64,000 nucleotides of DNA from Thiohalomonas denitrificans (GTDB taxonomy: Bacteria > Pseudomonadota > Gammaproteobacteria > Thiohalomonadales > Thiohalomonadaceae). The stretch is from positions 200,766 through 264,765 of the forward strand of contig NZ_FMWD01000001.1 in NCBI RefSeq assembly GCF_900102855.1, in the 5' to 3' direction. Below the pieces are notes generated by a model. The model searched no databases. It was not told the origin of the DNA and was given only the letters and a program-made list of their open reading frames with translations. This document shows positions 46,270-56,366 of this stretch, piece by piece; positions within the stretch are counted from its first letter, which is position 1, and each line of letters opens with the position of its first letter. A program made the position numbers and the translations under genes.

Positions 46270-48573
46270 CTAGTATAGGTTAGACGATTCTTCAATGTTT
46301 TCATCCCCGACGGGCAAAGTGAAGAAAAACGTTGCTCCCTTGCCCGGTTTTCCCTCCGCCCAGGTCCGGCCGAAGTGACGGTGAACTATCCGCTGCACCG
46401 TAGCGAGACCGATGCCGCTGCCTTCATATTGTTTGCCCCGATGCAATCGCTGGAACGGCTGGTAGAGGCTGTTGGCAACCTCCGGCTCGAAACCGATACC
46501 GTTGTCGCGAACAAAAAAGGCGACTCCCTCCCCGGTATTCATGCGACCGACCTCGATCACTGCGGGATCGCGTTCAGCGGTAAACTTCCACGCATTCTCG
46601 AGCAGGTTCTGCAGCAGCAGGCGCAGCAGAATGGGATCGGCGTAGGCAACCATACCCGGCTCAATGCGCCACTCGACCCGCCGCCGGGGATCCGAAGCCG
46701 TTACCAGTTCGGACAACTCCGCGGCCAGTGAGCTGATATCGGCCGCTTCAGGATGAATTTCCCGGCGTGAAACACGGGAGAGACCGAGCAGGCCATCGAT
46801 CATCTGGCCCATGCGGATTGAGGCATCCCGCATCCGCCCGAGATAATCCTTGGCCGTCCCTTCAAGTTGCTCACTGTAATCTTCAAGCAGAGCCTGACCG
46901 AAACCGTTGACAGCCCGCAAGGGGGCCCGGAGATCGTGAGAAACCGAATAGCTGAAGGTCTCCATCTCCCGATTCAACTCCTGCAGTTCCCGGGTACGCT
47001 CCGCCACCATCGATTCCAGTTTCTGCTCGTGGCGCTGGCGTTCATGTTCGATGCGTTTGCGCTCGGAGATGTCCCGAAACACCACCACGGCACCGGAAAT
47101 ATCCCCATCATTTCCTCGCAGCGGGGCACTGGTGAACGCCACCGGGAACGCTGCCCCGTCGCGTCGATGAAACAGGTCATCATCCGAATGACGGGTCCTG
47201 CCGTCCTTCAGGGTCAGCAAGACCGCACAGGCCTCTCTGGAGTGCTCCTCCAGCCCTCCGGGCGGCTGATGCAGGGTCGTGTGCGCATTCCTGCCTATAA
47301 GCGCCTCGGAACTCCAGCCGGTCAACTGCTCCAGAGCCGGATTGACGAAAACCGTTTTACCCCTCCGGTCAACGCCGAAAATACCGTCTCCCACTGACTG
47401 CAGGATAGAGCGCAGTTCCACGTTTTTTCTGCGCAAACTCTCCTCGGCCTGTTTACGAACGGTGATGTCGTGACTGACATGGACTACCCCGACCTGTACG
47501 GCCCCGCCGGACTGTTCTATAGGCGTAATCGTCACCGAATGCCAGATCCCGGAATCCCTGAACGGGACCTCGAAGGACATCAGCTCCCTGAGCTCTCCCC
47601 GAATACCCCGACAGATGGGGCAGTTCGCCGCCGACCACTGCTGGGGATGCAGCAGGCGATGGCAGGACTGCCCCACCAGCTGAGCGCCTCCGGCATATGC
47701 CCGGGCCGCCCTGTTTGTCTGCCGGATAACGCCGTCTGGATCGACCACCACAACCGGGTCGGGAACCGCATCATAGGTTGTTGCACCGCGGGAGAGCATA
47801 CGAAAGGGTTCATGGAGTGAGGTTTCGACAATGGCCACAAAAACCAGCCAGTAGGACAAGACCTTGCCGATATGGCCGACAAAATTCTCCAGCCCATAAA
47901 CCGTCTGATAGAGCGTAAACAGAAATTCGGAGACGGCAGTAACAATGATGGCGAGTGCCATCAGTTCGGTAACCCGCCGATCGATGTCCCCCCGCCGTAT
48001 CCACAGGTGCCAAAGGGCAACAATCAGCAGTCCGATAATGATGTACTCGCTGAGAATCTTGAACTGCGTCAATCCCACCCCGGCAACGAAAGCATCGGGA
48101 AAGACCCCCGCAAAGATCAGCACCGACACTACAGCAGCAGCCGCTCCGATAGCTGCAAAGGCAGGCCCCCGATGCAGGACTCGTACCGCAAACACCGGGG
48201 CCGCGAGCAGGATCACGGCCTCCAGATAGCGGGTCGCGACCCAGAGCTGTGTGGAGATGTTGGCGGCGTCGGGTTCGATGATTCCGACGCCTTCATAACT
48301 GAGTGTATGCAACAGATCCAGGATACCGACCCAGAAGTACCCGGCCGCCAGGAACATCAGAAAGCCATTTCGTGAGAAGGGATAGGTCTGCCAGCCGACC
48401 ACCGCCAGCAAAATGGCGACAATGACTGCGAACAGCTCGGCCAGGGTATGGAACAGCAGGTAGTTGTAAAAAACCGTGGAAATCAGCAGGCCGGCCATCA
48501 ACAACAGACCCCAGATCCCGAACCCGAGATCGAGTCCGGAGCGCGTCTTCACTTGGGGAATGCGATTTTCCAC
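46270..48573 (-). CDS. MASE3-PAS-PAS sensor histidine kinase
   Basis: A 767-residue membrane kinase. An N-terminal MASE3-type region with seven or so membrane segments (about 20-240; FHTLAELFAVIVAILLAVVG, GYFWVGILDLLHTLSYEG) is followed by PAS (about 265-375), with a Cys group (SCHRL...NCPIC) that might bind metal or sense redox. Then come a second PAS (about 380-500), HisKA with FSYSVSHDLRAPLRAVNGF (His about 541) and HATPase (GSGIGLATVQRIV). The kinase core is of the phytochrome-like class, fitting the two Rcp1-like receivers directly downstream. Confidence 0.92.
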   Translation of the reverse strand: MENRIPQVKTRSGLDLGFGIWGLLLMAGLLISTVFYNYLLFHTLAELFAVIVAILLAVVGWQTYPFSRNGFLMFLAAGYFWVGILDLLHTLSYEGVGIIEPDAANISTQLWVATRYLEAVILLAAPVFAVRVLHRGPAFAAIGAAAAVVSVLIFAGVFPDAFVAGVGLTQFKILSEYIIIGLLIVALWHLWIRRGDIDRRVTELMALAIIVTAVSEFLFTLYQTVYGLENFVGHIGKVLSYWLVFVAIVETSLHEPFRMLSRGATTYDAVPDPVVVVDPDGVIRQTNRAARAYAGGAQLVGQSCHRLLHPQQWSAANCPICRGIRGELRELMSFEVPFRDSGIWHSVTITPIEQSGGAVQVGVVHVSHDITVRKQAEESLRRKNVELRSILQSVGDGIFGVDRRGKTVFVNPALEQLTGWSSEALIGRNAHTTLHQPPGGLEEHSREACAVLLTLKDGRTRHSDDDLFHRRDGAAFPVAFTSAPLRGNDGDISGAVVVFRDISERKRIEHERQRHEQKLESMVAERTRELQELNREMETFSYSVSHDLRAPLRAVNGFGQALLEDYSEQLEGTAKDYLGRMRDASIRMGQMIDGLLGLSRVSRREIHPEAADISSLAAELSELVTASDPRRRVEWRIEPGMVAYADPILLRLLLQNLLENAWKFTAERDPAVIEVGRMNTGEGVAFFVRDNGIGFEPEVANSLYQPFQRLHRGKQYEGSGIGLATVQRIVHRHFGRTWAEGKPGKGATFFFTLPVGDENIEESSNLY

Positions 48574-48812
48574 TTCCGCTCCTCACCTTTTCCGTTCATA
48601 AAGGATAACCCTCAGCGGGAAGCCCGTATTGGATATCGGAGGTGCTGCAATTATCACCGGCGCCACGATATCACTGAGGGATTCCGCCTTCCAAACAGGG
48701 GATTATGGCTCGAGAGATACGGTACGCCCACGAATGTCGGCGCGCCACGTGGTACCGGCAAACCTGCCAGGCATCTCGCACAAAATCATGGATGAGCGGA
48801 GGGGAGAGCTAG

Positions 48813-49146
48813 TGTACTGTTGCATGCTTGGCGATACTTTCAGAGCCCCCCAAAAGCGTCAGGACAAGGCGCAGCGCGCAGGCAATGGTCATTCCCTTGT
48901 CAAGCGCTGCACGAATCCGCCGGGAGCGGATTCGGACAGCCGAAGGTTGGCCCGAAGGGCGGACTCCAGGGATGGAGTCCGCAACGCCGTCATGGCGTTT
49001 TTGGGGGGCTCCCTTCGGGCGAGCCGCTGGCCGGCCATCTGCGGCGTTGCGTTTCTTGGAAAGGGCGCGCCATTCCCTGCGAAACGCGCCTTGCATCTGG
49101 CCGGCCAGCGACTCGCTGAAAGCACCGCCAAGCATGCAACAGTACA
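48813..49146. mobile_element. MITE-like element, family B copy 2 (334 bp)
   Basis: Same terminal inverted repeats (TGTACTGTTGCATGCTTGGC) and core as the copies at 9.7 and 54.3 kb, in the same orientation. It lacks the 51-bp block near the right end that copy 1 has. CTAG flanks both ends (48809-48812 and 49147-49150), a possible 4-bp target duplication, though CTAG is itself palindromic. No transposase gene. Confidence 0.8.
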
Positions 49147-49154
49147 CTAGATGC

Positions 49155-49184
49155 AAAAAAGCCCGCGCCTGAGCGCGGGCTTTT
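49155..49184 (-). terminator. Rho-independent terminator of tRNA-Arg
   Basis: A perfect 8-bp stem GCCCGCGC / GCGCGGGC with a four-base loop. On the minus strand it is followed by six T, just downstream of tRNA-Arg; four T on the plus side make it partly bidirectional. Confidence 0.9.
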
Positions 49185-49190
49185 GGAAGA

Positions 49191-49267
49191 TGGCGCGCCC
49201 GCGAGGATTCGAACCTCGGACCGCCTGGTTCGTAGCCAGGTACTCTATCCAGCTGAGCTACGGGCGC
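49191..49267 (-). tRNA. tRNA-Arg (anticodon ACG)
   Basis: A 77-nt cloverleaf on the minus strand: acceptor GCGCCCG, anticodon stem CCTGG/CCAGG with loop CTACGAA (anticodon ACG, normally modified to ICG), T arm GGTTCGAATCC, encoded CCA. Confidence 0.96.
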
Positions 49268-49489
49268 TGAAAAGGCTGTGCATTATGGTTAAGCTCCACT
49301 CTCCTGTCAAGCGGTACACCGCTAATTCGGAGCATTTGCCGTACCGTAACGACGCCATTTTAATGCGGAGAGAGAGCATTGGCCTGCGGCCATCCCGAAG
49401 TCCGGGAATTCCCTTCAACGGGGTTTGGCTGTCTCTCTTTCCGGAACCGCAACCCCAGGTCGCGGGTTTCAACTCTTTCTTTTTTTAAT

Positions 49490-49624
49490 TGGCGGAGAGA
49501 GGGATTACTCCGGGCGTCCTGCCCTCCGCCCCTTCGGGGCCGACCTACGGTCGTTCCGAATCGCTCCAGGCGATTCGGTCAAACCCTCTGTCGGGTTCAA
49601 ATCCCTCTCGGGCGGGCTCCGCCA
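49490..49624. repeat. tRNA-Ser-derived inverted-repeat remnant
   Basis: The left end (49490-49507) copies the 3' end of the neighbouring tRNA-Ser gene in the same orientation (TGGCGGAGAGAGGGATT). The right end (49593-49624) carries the T-arm and acceptor end in the opposite orientation (GGGTTCAAATCCCTCTC ... CTCCGCCA). The region between is GC-rich with small hairpins. The wider 49268-49670 interval has no gene; translated frames here are by-products of tRNA-like sequence. Confidence 0.6.
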
Positions 49625-49670
49625 AAGGCCGGTGCTATCCGGTTACGTCGTACTATTTTTTTTTGCTGTA

Positions 49671-49762
49671 TGGCGGAGAGAGAGGGATTCGAACCCTCGA
49701 TGGGGGATAAACCCCATACTCCCTTAGCAGGGGAGCGCCTTCAGCCACTCGGCCATCTCTCC
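49671..49762 (-). tRNA. tRNA-Ser (anticodon GCT)
   Basis: A 92-nt class II tRNA on the minus strand: acceptor GGAGAGA, anticodon stem CTCCC/GGGAG with loop CTGCTAA (anticodon GCT, codon AGC), long variable arm (TATGGGG...CCCCCATC), T arm GGTTCGAATCC and encoded CCA. tRNA-Ser next to csrA-lysC-alaS is a conserved arrangement. Confidence 0.96.
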
Positions 49763-49814
49763 TTTGCGAGCGCGCAAGGATACTAAATGAAAAGGGCCAA
49801 CGTAAAGGGCCTTA

Positions 49815-50006
49815 TCACTCGGAAGAAACTTCTTCCCCGTTTTTCTCGCGCTGAATCCGCTCATAGATCTCCTCACGATGCACCGAGACATCCTTGGGAG
49901 CATTCACACCGATACGGACCTGATTACCCTTGATACCCAGAACCGTTACCGTCACTTCATCACCAATCACGAGCGTCTCACCGACTCGCCGAGTCAAAAT
50001 CAACAT
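49815..50006 (-). CDS. csrA: Carbon storage regulator CsrA
   Basis: A 63-residue RNA-binding protein with the canonical [16 protein letters not shown] start, [34 protein letters not shown] core and a short acidic tail. The RNA-contact residues Leu4/Arg6 and Arg44 region are conserved. CsrA dimers bind GGA motifs near ribosome binding sites to repress or stabilise mRNAs and are titrated by CsrB-type RNAs, one of which is encoded at about 4209-4478. It lies downstream of lysC and alaS, its usual place. Confidence 0.98.
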   Translation of the reverse strand: MLILTRRVGETLVIGDEVTVTVLGIKGNQVRIGVNAPKDVSVHREEIYERIQREKNGEEVSSE

Positions 50007-50134
50007 GGTCTATACTCTCCTCAGTACAATCCGTTTTTCCATTAGCGTGAATGCTTCACACTGTCCTGTTCGACAGCCCATCCGCCACAGAGTGCTGTCG
50101 TTGAATCACCGGGCCGCACATTGTGTGCGACAAA

Positions 50135-51376
50135 TCACGCTTCCGTGGATGCAACCGGCTCCTGGTCGAGCTTAAAGGCATTGTGCAGGGCACGTACGCC
50201 AAGCTCCAGGTATTTTTCGTCAATAACCACCGAAATCTTAATTTCCGAGGTGGAGATCATCCGAATATTGATACTCTCTTTGGCCAGTGCCGCGAACATG
50301 GTACTGGCGATACCAGCGTGCGAACGCATCCCCACGCCGACCAGCGATATCTTCGCTATCCGGTTGTCACCAGCTACTTCCCGCGCCCCCACCTCATTTG
50401 CGGTCTTGCGCAACATGTCCAGTGCGTTTTGGTAATCGTTGCGGTGCACAGTGAACGTGAAATCGGTCATTGAACCGTCTGCACTGACATTCTGAACGAT
50501 CATATCGACTTCAATGTTCGCCTCACCGATGGGCCCGAGAATCGAGGAGGCGATGCCCGGCTGATCCGGCACCCCCTGAATGGTCAACTTGGCCTCGTCA
50601 CGGTTGAAGGCGATACCGGAGATCAGCGGTTCTTCCATTCCGTCTTCCTCATAGGTAATCAGCGTACCGGGACCTTCCTGAAAAGAGGAGAGGACCCGCA
50701 GCGGGACATTGTATTTTCCGGCGAACTCGACGGCACGGATCTGCAGTACCTTCGAACCCTGGCTGGCCATCTCCAGCATCTCCTCGAAGGTCACCCGCTC
50801 CAGCCTGCGTGCGCCGGAGACAACCCGCGGGTCGGTGGTGTAGACCCCGTCCACATCGGTATAAATCTGACACTCGTCGGCCGTGAGCGCCGCCGCCAGT
50901 GCGACAGCCGTGGTATCCGAGCCACCACGCCCCAGGGTCGTGATATTGCCTTCCTCATCCATCCCCTGGAAACCGGCGACGACGACGACACGACCTGCCC
51001 CCAGGTCCTCGCGAACCCGCTCCTCGTCGATTCCCAGGATGCGCGCCTTGCTGTGGGCACTATCGGTGAGAATATTCACCTGCGCACCGGTGTAAGAGCG
51101 GGCCTCGCAACCCAATTGCTGGAGCGCCATGGACAAAAGGGCGATGGTCACCTGCTCGCCCGTGGAGAGCAACACGTCCATCTCCCGCACATCCGGCTCA
51201 GGCATAATGCTCTTCGCCAGGTCGGTGAGCCGGTTGGTTTCACCGCTCATCGCTGACACGACAACGACGATATCGTCGCCGCGATCACGGAATGTCTTGA
51301 CCTTTCGCGCGACATTGGTAATCCGGTCTGCGCTGCCGACGGAGGTGCCGCCATATTTCTGTACGATTAACGCCAT
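50135..51376 (-). CDS. lysC: Aspartate kinase
   Basis: A 413-residue aspartokinase that starts the lysine, threonine and methionine pathway. The N-terminal kinase domain begins ALIVQKYGGTSVGS and has VVVAGFQGMDEEGNITTLGRGGSDTTAVALA. Two ACT domains at the C-terminus (about 265-410; GVPDQPGIASSILGPIGEANIEVDMIVQNVS and GVGMRSHAGIASTMFAALAKESINIRMISTSEIKISVV) bind feedback amino acids. The length fits the alpha/beta-type enzyme, and the gene is placed between alaS and csrA as in many gammaproteobacteria. Confidence 0.97.
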   Translation of the reverse strand: MALIVQKYGGTSVGSADRITNVARKVKTFRDRGDDIVVVVSAMSGETNRLTDLAKSIMPEPDVREMDVLLSTGEQVTIALLSMALQQLGCEARSYTGAQVNILTDSAHSKARILGIDEERVREDLGAGRVVVVAGFQGMDEEGNITTLGRGGSDTTAVALAAALTADECQIYTDVDGVYTTDPRVVSGARRLERVTFEEMLEMASQGSKVLQIRAVEFAGKYNVPLRVLSSFQEGPGTLITYEEDGMEEPLISGIAFNRDEAKLTIQGVPDQPGIASSILGPIGEANIEVDMIVQNVSADGSMTDFTFTVHRNDYQNALDMLRKTANEVGAREVAGDNRIAKISLVGVGMRSHAGIASTMFAALAKESINIRMISTSEIKISVVIDEKYLELGVRALHNAFKLDQEPVASTEA

Positions 51377-51675
51377 ATAATTCAGCCGTTATTTGTATTC
51401 AGCCGTTACGTTCACGAGCGGAAAGATCCGGCTTCGTGGTATTCCGCAACAATACGAGGGTCCGGAAGCGAAAAGTACCCGATTCGGTGCAATTCCGCAG
51501 TGCCCGGAAGCCTTGAAAAGGCCGCTGATTAAACACTAAATCAGCCCGGAATTAAAGGGTGTCGGGCGCGTGCCTGCAGGCTCCACCTCTCTTGCCGGAC
51601 ACCACCTTCGGACAAATTTGACCCGTTCATCCCTGTCCGAAACCCCTGCGTGTCGCCGGAGAGAGAAAGAGCGGG
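51377..51675. other. alaS-lysC spacer with a short direct repeat
   Basis: 299 bp without a gene. The element ATTCAGCCGTTA occurs twice close together just upstream of lysC (51380-51409). A GTGTCGG...CCGGACACC inverted pair lies near 51559-51604 and could fold into a weak hairpin downstream of alaS. Confidence 0.35.
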
Positions 51676-54279
51676 TTAGCCACCGAGTCGTTCACGGACC
51701 CAAGCCTCGACGGAACCGAGGGCCTCATCCAGTGCCTCCGGCCGGTCCCCGCCAGCCATCGCCATATCGGGCCGACCACCACCCTTGCCGCCCACCTGAC
51801 CAGCAACGGTGTTCACCAAATCACCCGCCTTGACCCGGTCAGTCAGGTCCCTGGTGACGCCGGCCGCGAGATTCACTTTGCCTTTGCCGGATGTACCTAA
51901 CACGATGATGGCCGAACCCAATTTGTTCTTGAGCTGATCCATGGTGTCTCGCAAGGACTTGGGATCCGCCCCTTCGAGGTTGGCCGAGAGCACCTTGATG
52001 CCGTCGACTTCCACAGCCCTGGACACAAGGTCAGAGCCCCGGGCACTGGCCAGCTTGCCCTTCAGCTTCTCCAGCTCTTTCTCCAGACCGCGGCTGCGCT
52101 CAACCAGCTGTTCGACCTTTTCGACGACCGATTCGCGGCTACCCTTGACCAGGCCCGCCACTCGATCAAGCCGTGCCTCGCTATCATCCAGGTGACGCAG
52201 GGCCTGTGCTCCACAGACCGCCTCGATGCGGCGTACGCCCGCAGCCACCCCCGCCTCGGAGAGGATCCGGCACAGACCGACATCGCCGGTACGCTGCACG
52301 TGCGTGCCACCACAAAGCTCGACGGAGAAATCGCCCATCCGCAGTACCCGCACCTCATTGCCGTATTTCTCCCCGAACAGCGCCATGGCCCCGGACTCCC
52401 TGGCCTCCTCCAGTGCCATGATCTCCGCTTCAACCGGTACGTTCTCGCGGATCTGCTGGTTGACCAGCGCCTCGATCTCCTTGAGCTGCTCCGGAGTCAC
52501 TGCCTCGAAATGGGAAAAATCGAAGCGCAGCCGATCGGCTGCGACCAGTGAACCCTTCTGCTGGACGTGTTCGCCAAGGATCCCGCGCAGGGCCGCGTGG
52601 AGCAGGTGGGTGGCCGAATGGTGGCGGACCGTATCACCGCGCAGATCGGGGTCCACGTGCGCCTTGACCATACCACCCTTGCGCAGCTCCCCGTGGCTGA
52701 CCATGCCGAAATGGGCGTGGACCCGGCCCAATTTCCGGGTGTCGCGCACATCAAAGCTGCCCTGCTCTCCGGTCAGTGTGCCACAGTCACCCACCTGACC
52801 ACCCGATTCGGCATAAAAGGGCGTGCGGTCCAGGACCACCAGGCCCTCCTGCCCCTCGTGCAGGATATTGGTCGGCTTGCCATCGGCGTAGAGTTCGAGA
52901 ATCTCGCCGGAGTCGGTCAGGGATTCGTAACCGGTAAATTCGGTCTCACCTTCGATCTCCAGTTGGTAGGCATATTCCCCGCTGAACTGGCTGGCCGAAC
53001 GGGCACGCTCACGCTGTACCTCCATCTCCCTCTCGAATCCTGCCATATCCACGGACAGATTCCGTTCCCGGGCGATGTCCGCCGTCAGGTCGGCAGGAAA
53101 ACCGTAGGTATCGTAGAGCTTGAAGAGCGTTTTCCCCGGGATGTCCCTGCCGGTGAGCCCGCCGATAGCCTCCTCGAGAATGGCCATGCCCTGTTCCAGG
53201 GTCTCCGCGAAACGCTCCTCTTCCTGCTTCAGGATCTGCTCGACACGGGCCCGGGACTCCGACAATTCCGGATAGGCGTCCCCCATCTTCTCGGCCAGCG
53301 GCGCTACCAACTTGTGAAAGAAGGGCTCACGCAAAGCCAGTTTATGGCCGTGGCGGACGGCACGGCGGATGATGCGACGCAGCACATAGCCGCGCCCCTC
53401 GTTGGAGGGAATAACCCCGTCCACCACCAGAAACGCACAGGAGCGGATGTGGTCCGAGATAACCCGCAGGGACTTGTTTTCCAGATCCGTTGTGCCCGCC
53501 AAACCGGCCGCAGCCTTGATCAGATGCTGGAACAGATCGATCTCGTAGTTGGAGTGCACCCCCTGCATCACTGCCGCGAGGCGCTCCAGCCCCATGCCGG
53601 TATCAACCGAGGGTTCGGGAAGCGGTTTCAGCTCCCCTTTCGCATCACGATCGTACTGCATGAAGACGAGATTCCAGATCTCGATATAGCGATCGCCATC
53701 CTCATCGGGGCTTCCGGGGGGTCCCCCGGGGACATCGGGGCCGTGGTCGTAGAAGATCTCCGAGCAGGGGCCGCAGGGACCGGTTTCGCCCATGGACCAG
53801 AAGTTATCCTTGGCGCCGCAGCGGGAGAAGCGCTCGGGATCGATCTTCAGCTCCTTGAGCCAAATATCCGCCGCCTCGTCATCGTCTTCATAGACCGTGA
53901 CCCACAACTTCTCGGCCGGCAGCCCGCAGGTCCGGGTCAGGAAGTCCCAGGCGTAACCAATGGCTTCGCGTTTGAAATAATCGCCAAAGCTGAAGTTGCC
54001 GAGCATTTCAAAGAAAGTATGGTGGCGGGCAGTGTAGCCGACATTATCCAAATCGTTGTGCTTGCCGCCGGCACGCACGCAACGCTGGACCGAGGCGGCG
54101 CGGCTGTAACTACGCTGCTCCAGCCCCAGAAAGGCGTCCTTGAACTGGACCATACCGGCATTGGTGAACAGAAGCGTCGGGTCGTTGGCAGGAACCAACG
54201 AACTGCTGGGGACCACCTGGTGGCCCTGTTCGCGAAAAAACTCCAAAAACGCGGTGCGAATCTCTGCACTGGTGTTCAT
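51676..54279 (-). CDS. alaS: Alanyl-tRNA synthetase
   Basis: An 867-residue class II synthetase. The catalytic domain begins [16 protein letters not shown] and has [15 protein letters not shown]. The editing domain has the zinc-type [12 protein letters not shown] and [13 protein letters not shown] motifs (about residues 565-670). A coiled coil ([23 protein letters not shown]) and C-Ala domain ([11 protein letters not shown]) follow. The start is an ATG; a TTG three codons earlier is less likely. A family B mobile element ends about 44 bp upstream. Confidence 0.98.
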   Translation of the reverse strand: MNTSAEIRTAFLEFFREQGHQVVPSSSLVPANDPTLLFTNAGMVQFKDAFLGLEQRSYSRAASVQRCVRAGGKHNDLDNVGYTARHHTFFEMLGNFSFGDYFKREAIGYAWDFLTRTCGLPAEKLWVTVYEDDDEAADIWLKELKIDPERFSRCGAKDNFWSMGETGPCGPCSEIFYDHGPDVPGGPPGSPDEDGDRYIEIWNLVFMQYDRDAKGELKPLPEPSVDTGMGLERLAAVMQGVHSNYEIDLFQHLIKAAAGLAGTTDLENKSLRVISDHIRSCAFLVVDGVIPSNEGRGYVLRRIIRRAVRHGHKLALREPFFHKLVAPLAEKMGDAYPELSESRARVEQILKQEEERFAETLEQGMAILEEAIGGLTGRDIPGKTLFKLYDTYGFPADLTADIARERNLSVDMAGFEREMEVQRERARSASQFSGEYAYQLEIEGETEFTGYESLTDSGEILELYADGKPTNILHEGQEGLVVLDRTPFYAESGGQVGDCGTLTGEQGSFDVRDTRKLGRVHAHFGMVSHGELRKGGMVKAHVDPDLRGDTVRHHSATHLLHAALRGILGEHVQQKGSLVAADRLRFDFSHFEAVTPEQLKEIEALVNQQIRENVPVEAEIMALEEARESGAMALFGEKYGNEVRVLRMGDFSVELCGGTHVQRTGDVGLCRILSEAGVAAGVRRIEAVCGAQALRHLDDSEARLDRVAGLVKGSRESVVEKVEQLVERSRGLEKELEKLKGKLASARGSDLVSRAVEVDGIKVLSANLEGADPKSLRDTMDQLKNKLGSAIIVLGTSGKGKVNLAAGVTRDLTDRVKAGDLVNTVAGQVGGKGGGRPDMAMAGGDRPEALDEALGSVEAWVRERLGG

Positions 54280-54322
54280 TAGTTCCAACCCGTTGGAGAT
54301 GTTAGGACAACGTATAGCCTAG

Positions 54323-54584
54323 TGTACTGTTGCATGCTTGGCGGTGCTTTCAGAGCCCCCCAAAAGCGCCAGGACAAGGCACAGCGCGCAGGCAATGGTT
54401 ATTCCCTTGTCAAGCGCTGCAACGCCGTCATGGCGTTTTTGGGGGGCTCCCTTCGGGCGAACCGCTGGCCGGCCATCTGCGGCGTTGCGTTTCTTGGAAA
54501 GGGCGCGCCATTCCCTGTGAAACGCGCCTTGCATCTGGCCGGCCAGATGCTCGCTGAAAGCACCGCCAAGCATGCAACAGTACA
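54323..54584. mobile_element. MITE-like element, family B copy 3 (262 bp)
   Basis: The shortest copy: same termini and core, but missing the 72-bp block around the first internal palindrome that copies 1 and 2 carry, as well as copy 1's right-hand block. It fills the recX-alaS spacer, ending four bases from the recX stop codon. Confidence 0.8.
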
Positions 54585-54588
54585 CTAA

Positions 54589-55047
54589 TCAATCCCACTC
54601 GTCCCCGCGCACAGCAGCGCGGATCTGCTCACTCTCAAAACCACGGTACTGCAGAAAGCGCATCTGTTTCGCGCGCTGCTTGAATTCCCCCGGGATTGGC
54701 TCCCCGAAGCGTTTGCGCCGCACCTGCGCAGCCAGCTCACACCAGTCGGCGTCAACTTCCGCCAACTGTCCGGCAATGACCCCGTCTTCGACGCCCCGCT
54801 CCCGCAATTCAGCACGAATACGAAGTGGTCCACACCCATTACTGACCCGGGAACGGACGAAGAATTCGGCAAAACGCACATCGGAGAGCAGGCCCCGGGA
54901 TTCGAGATCGTCCAGGATCGGGTCTACCTGCTCCCGGTCAAATCCACGCCCATCGAGCTTAAAGGCCAGCTCCCGCCGCGAGTGTTCACGACGCGCCAGC
55001 AACCGGATGGCCGTTTCCCGGACCTCTGCATCGGATGCCATACCCAT
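54589..55047 (-). CDS. recX: Regulatory protein RecX
   Basis: A 152-residue all-helical RecA modulator made of three-helix repeats: ETAIRLLARREHSRRELAFKL, DDLESRGLLSDVRFAEFFVRSRV and a third repeat ending KQMRFLQYRGFESEQIRAAV. The C-terminus is acidic. It follows recA on the same strand with 84 bp between, the standard recA-recX order. The start is one of two close ATGs (55047 or 55041); neither has a strong ribosome binding site. Confidence 0.93.
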   Translation of the reverse strand: MGMASDAEVRETAIRLLARREHSRRELAFKLDGRGFDREQVDPILDDLESRGLLSDVRFAEFFVRSRVSNGCGPLRIRAELRERGVEDGVIAGQLAEVDADWCELAAQVRRKRFGEPIPGEFKQRAKQMRFLQYRGFESEQIRAAVRGDEWD

Positions 55048-55130
55048 AAAAACGAGCCACCACTGAGACACAGGGCCGGAGAGGTGTCTTTGATTCCCCT
55101 CACTGCACTCTGTGGTTCAGTAACCCGATA

Positions 55131-56177
55131 TCAGGCCTCTTCCGATTCTGCCACTGGCAGCTCGTCTGATTTGGTCGGTTTCGTCGTATCCGGGAGCAGT
55201 TTTTCCCGGATTTTGCCTTCGATTTCGGCGGCAATCTCCGGATTCTCCTTGAGGAAATTACGGGCGTTATCCTTACCCTGACCGATGCGGTTGCCACTGT
55301 AGCTGTACCAGGCGCCGGACTTGTCGACGATGCCCTGTTTCACGCCGAGATCGACGATCTCGCCCTCGCGGGAGATCCCCTGGCCGTAGAGAATGTCGAA
55401 TTCGGTCTGTCGAAAGGGCGGGGCCACCTTGTTTTTAACTACCTTTACCCGGGTTTCGTTGCCAATCACCTCATCGCCCTTCTTGATGGCACCGATGCGG
55501 CGGATGTCCAGCCGAACGGAAGAGTAGAACTTGAGGGCATTGCCACCGGTGGTGGTCTCCGGACTGCCGAACATCACCCCGATCTTCATGCGGATCTGGT
55601 TGATAAAAATCACCAAGGTGTTGGAGCGCTTGATATTGGCGGTGAGCTTGCGCAGTGCCTGGGACATCAGGCGGGCCTGCAGGCCGACATGGGAGTCCCC
55701 CATCTCGCCTTCAATCTCGGCCTTGGGCGTCAGGGCAGCAACCGAGTCCACCACCACCACGTCCACGGCCCCGGAGCGCACCAGCATATCGGCGATTTCC
55801 AGTGCCTGCTCGCCGGTATCCGGCTGCGAAACCAGCAGGTCGTCCACATCCACTCCCAACTTGCCGGCATAACCCGGGTCCAGCGCGTGTTCGGCATCCA
55901 CAAAGGCGCAGGTACCACCCACCTTCTGAGCCTCCGCGATGACCTCCAGGGTGAGCGTGGTCTTGCCGGAGGATTCAGGGCCGTAGATCTCGACGACGCG
56001 GCCCCGGGGAAGTCCGCCGATGCCCAGGGCGACATCCAGTCCCAGCGAACCGGTGGAAACGGCCTGTACATCGGCCACGGCGCCGGCATCGCCCATGCGC
56101 ATCACCGAACCCTTGCCGAACTGTTTATCGATCTGACTCAGGGCAGCGCTGAGCGCCTTCCGCTTGTTGTCGTCCAT
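55131..56177 (-). CDS. recA: Recombinase RecA
   Basis: A 348-residue strand-exchange ATPase and SOS co-protease. It shows Walker [11 protein letters not shown] (about 67-76), [39 protein letters not shown], the DNA-binding loops and the acidic C-terminal tail. The ATG follows GGAGG. I could not find a clear CTGT-N8-ACAG LexA box in the 170 bp upstream, so SOS control is not evident from sequence. Confidence 0.98.
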   Translation of the reverse strand: MDDNKRKALSAALSQIDKQFGKGSVMRMGDAGAVADVQAVSTGSLGLDVALGIGGLPRGRVVEIYGPESSGKTTLTLEVIAEAQKVGGTCAFVDAEHALDPGYAGKLGVDVDDLLVSQPDTGEQALEIADMLVRSGAVDVVVVDSVAALTPKAEIEGEMGDSHVGLQARLMSQALRKLTANIKRSNTLVIFINQIRMKIGVMFGSPETTTGGNALKFYSSVRLDIRRIGAIKKGDEVIGNETRVKVVKNKVAPPFRQTEFDILYGQGISREGEIVDLGVKQGIVDKSGAWYSYSGNRIGQGKDNARNFLKENPEIAAEIEGKIREKLLPDTTKPTKSDELPVAESEEA

Positions 56178-56284
56178 CACTCGCCTCCGTCGTTTGGGTA
56201 GCGGCAGCTATTTCCATGCACCGCCGGGGATAGTTCAAGGCGAGATTATTTCATAGCCCGGGGGCCAGCGGCTAGATCAGTTGT

Positions 56285-56366
56285 GAGTTGCGAGTGGCCA
56301 GTTGCGAGGGAACACCTAAGTTAGAGCACCAAACACTAGCTACTCGCTACTCGCCACTAGCAACTA
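56285..56366. repeat. GTGGCGAGT-type inverted repeat overlapping the thpR 3' end
   Basis: Arms GAGTTGCGAGTGGCCAGTTG (56285-56304) and CTAGCTACTCGCTACTCGCC / ACTAGCAACTAA (56336-56367) belong to the same family as the nadK-recN repeat. The right arm covers the last six codons and the stop of thpR. Confidence 0.65.

Noticed and set aside
49379-49786. Plus-strand frames containing REGFEPS-like peptides
   Set aside because: These are translations of tRNA-Ser and its remnants, not genes.
52567-54282. 571-codon plus-strand frame opposite alaS
   Set aside because: Antisense shadow of AlaS, without a credible start or known domain.
56178-56346. LexA (SOS) box upstream of recA
   Set aside because: No CTGT-N8-ACAG-like palindrome is visible in this stretch.
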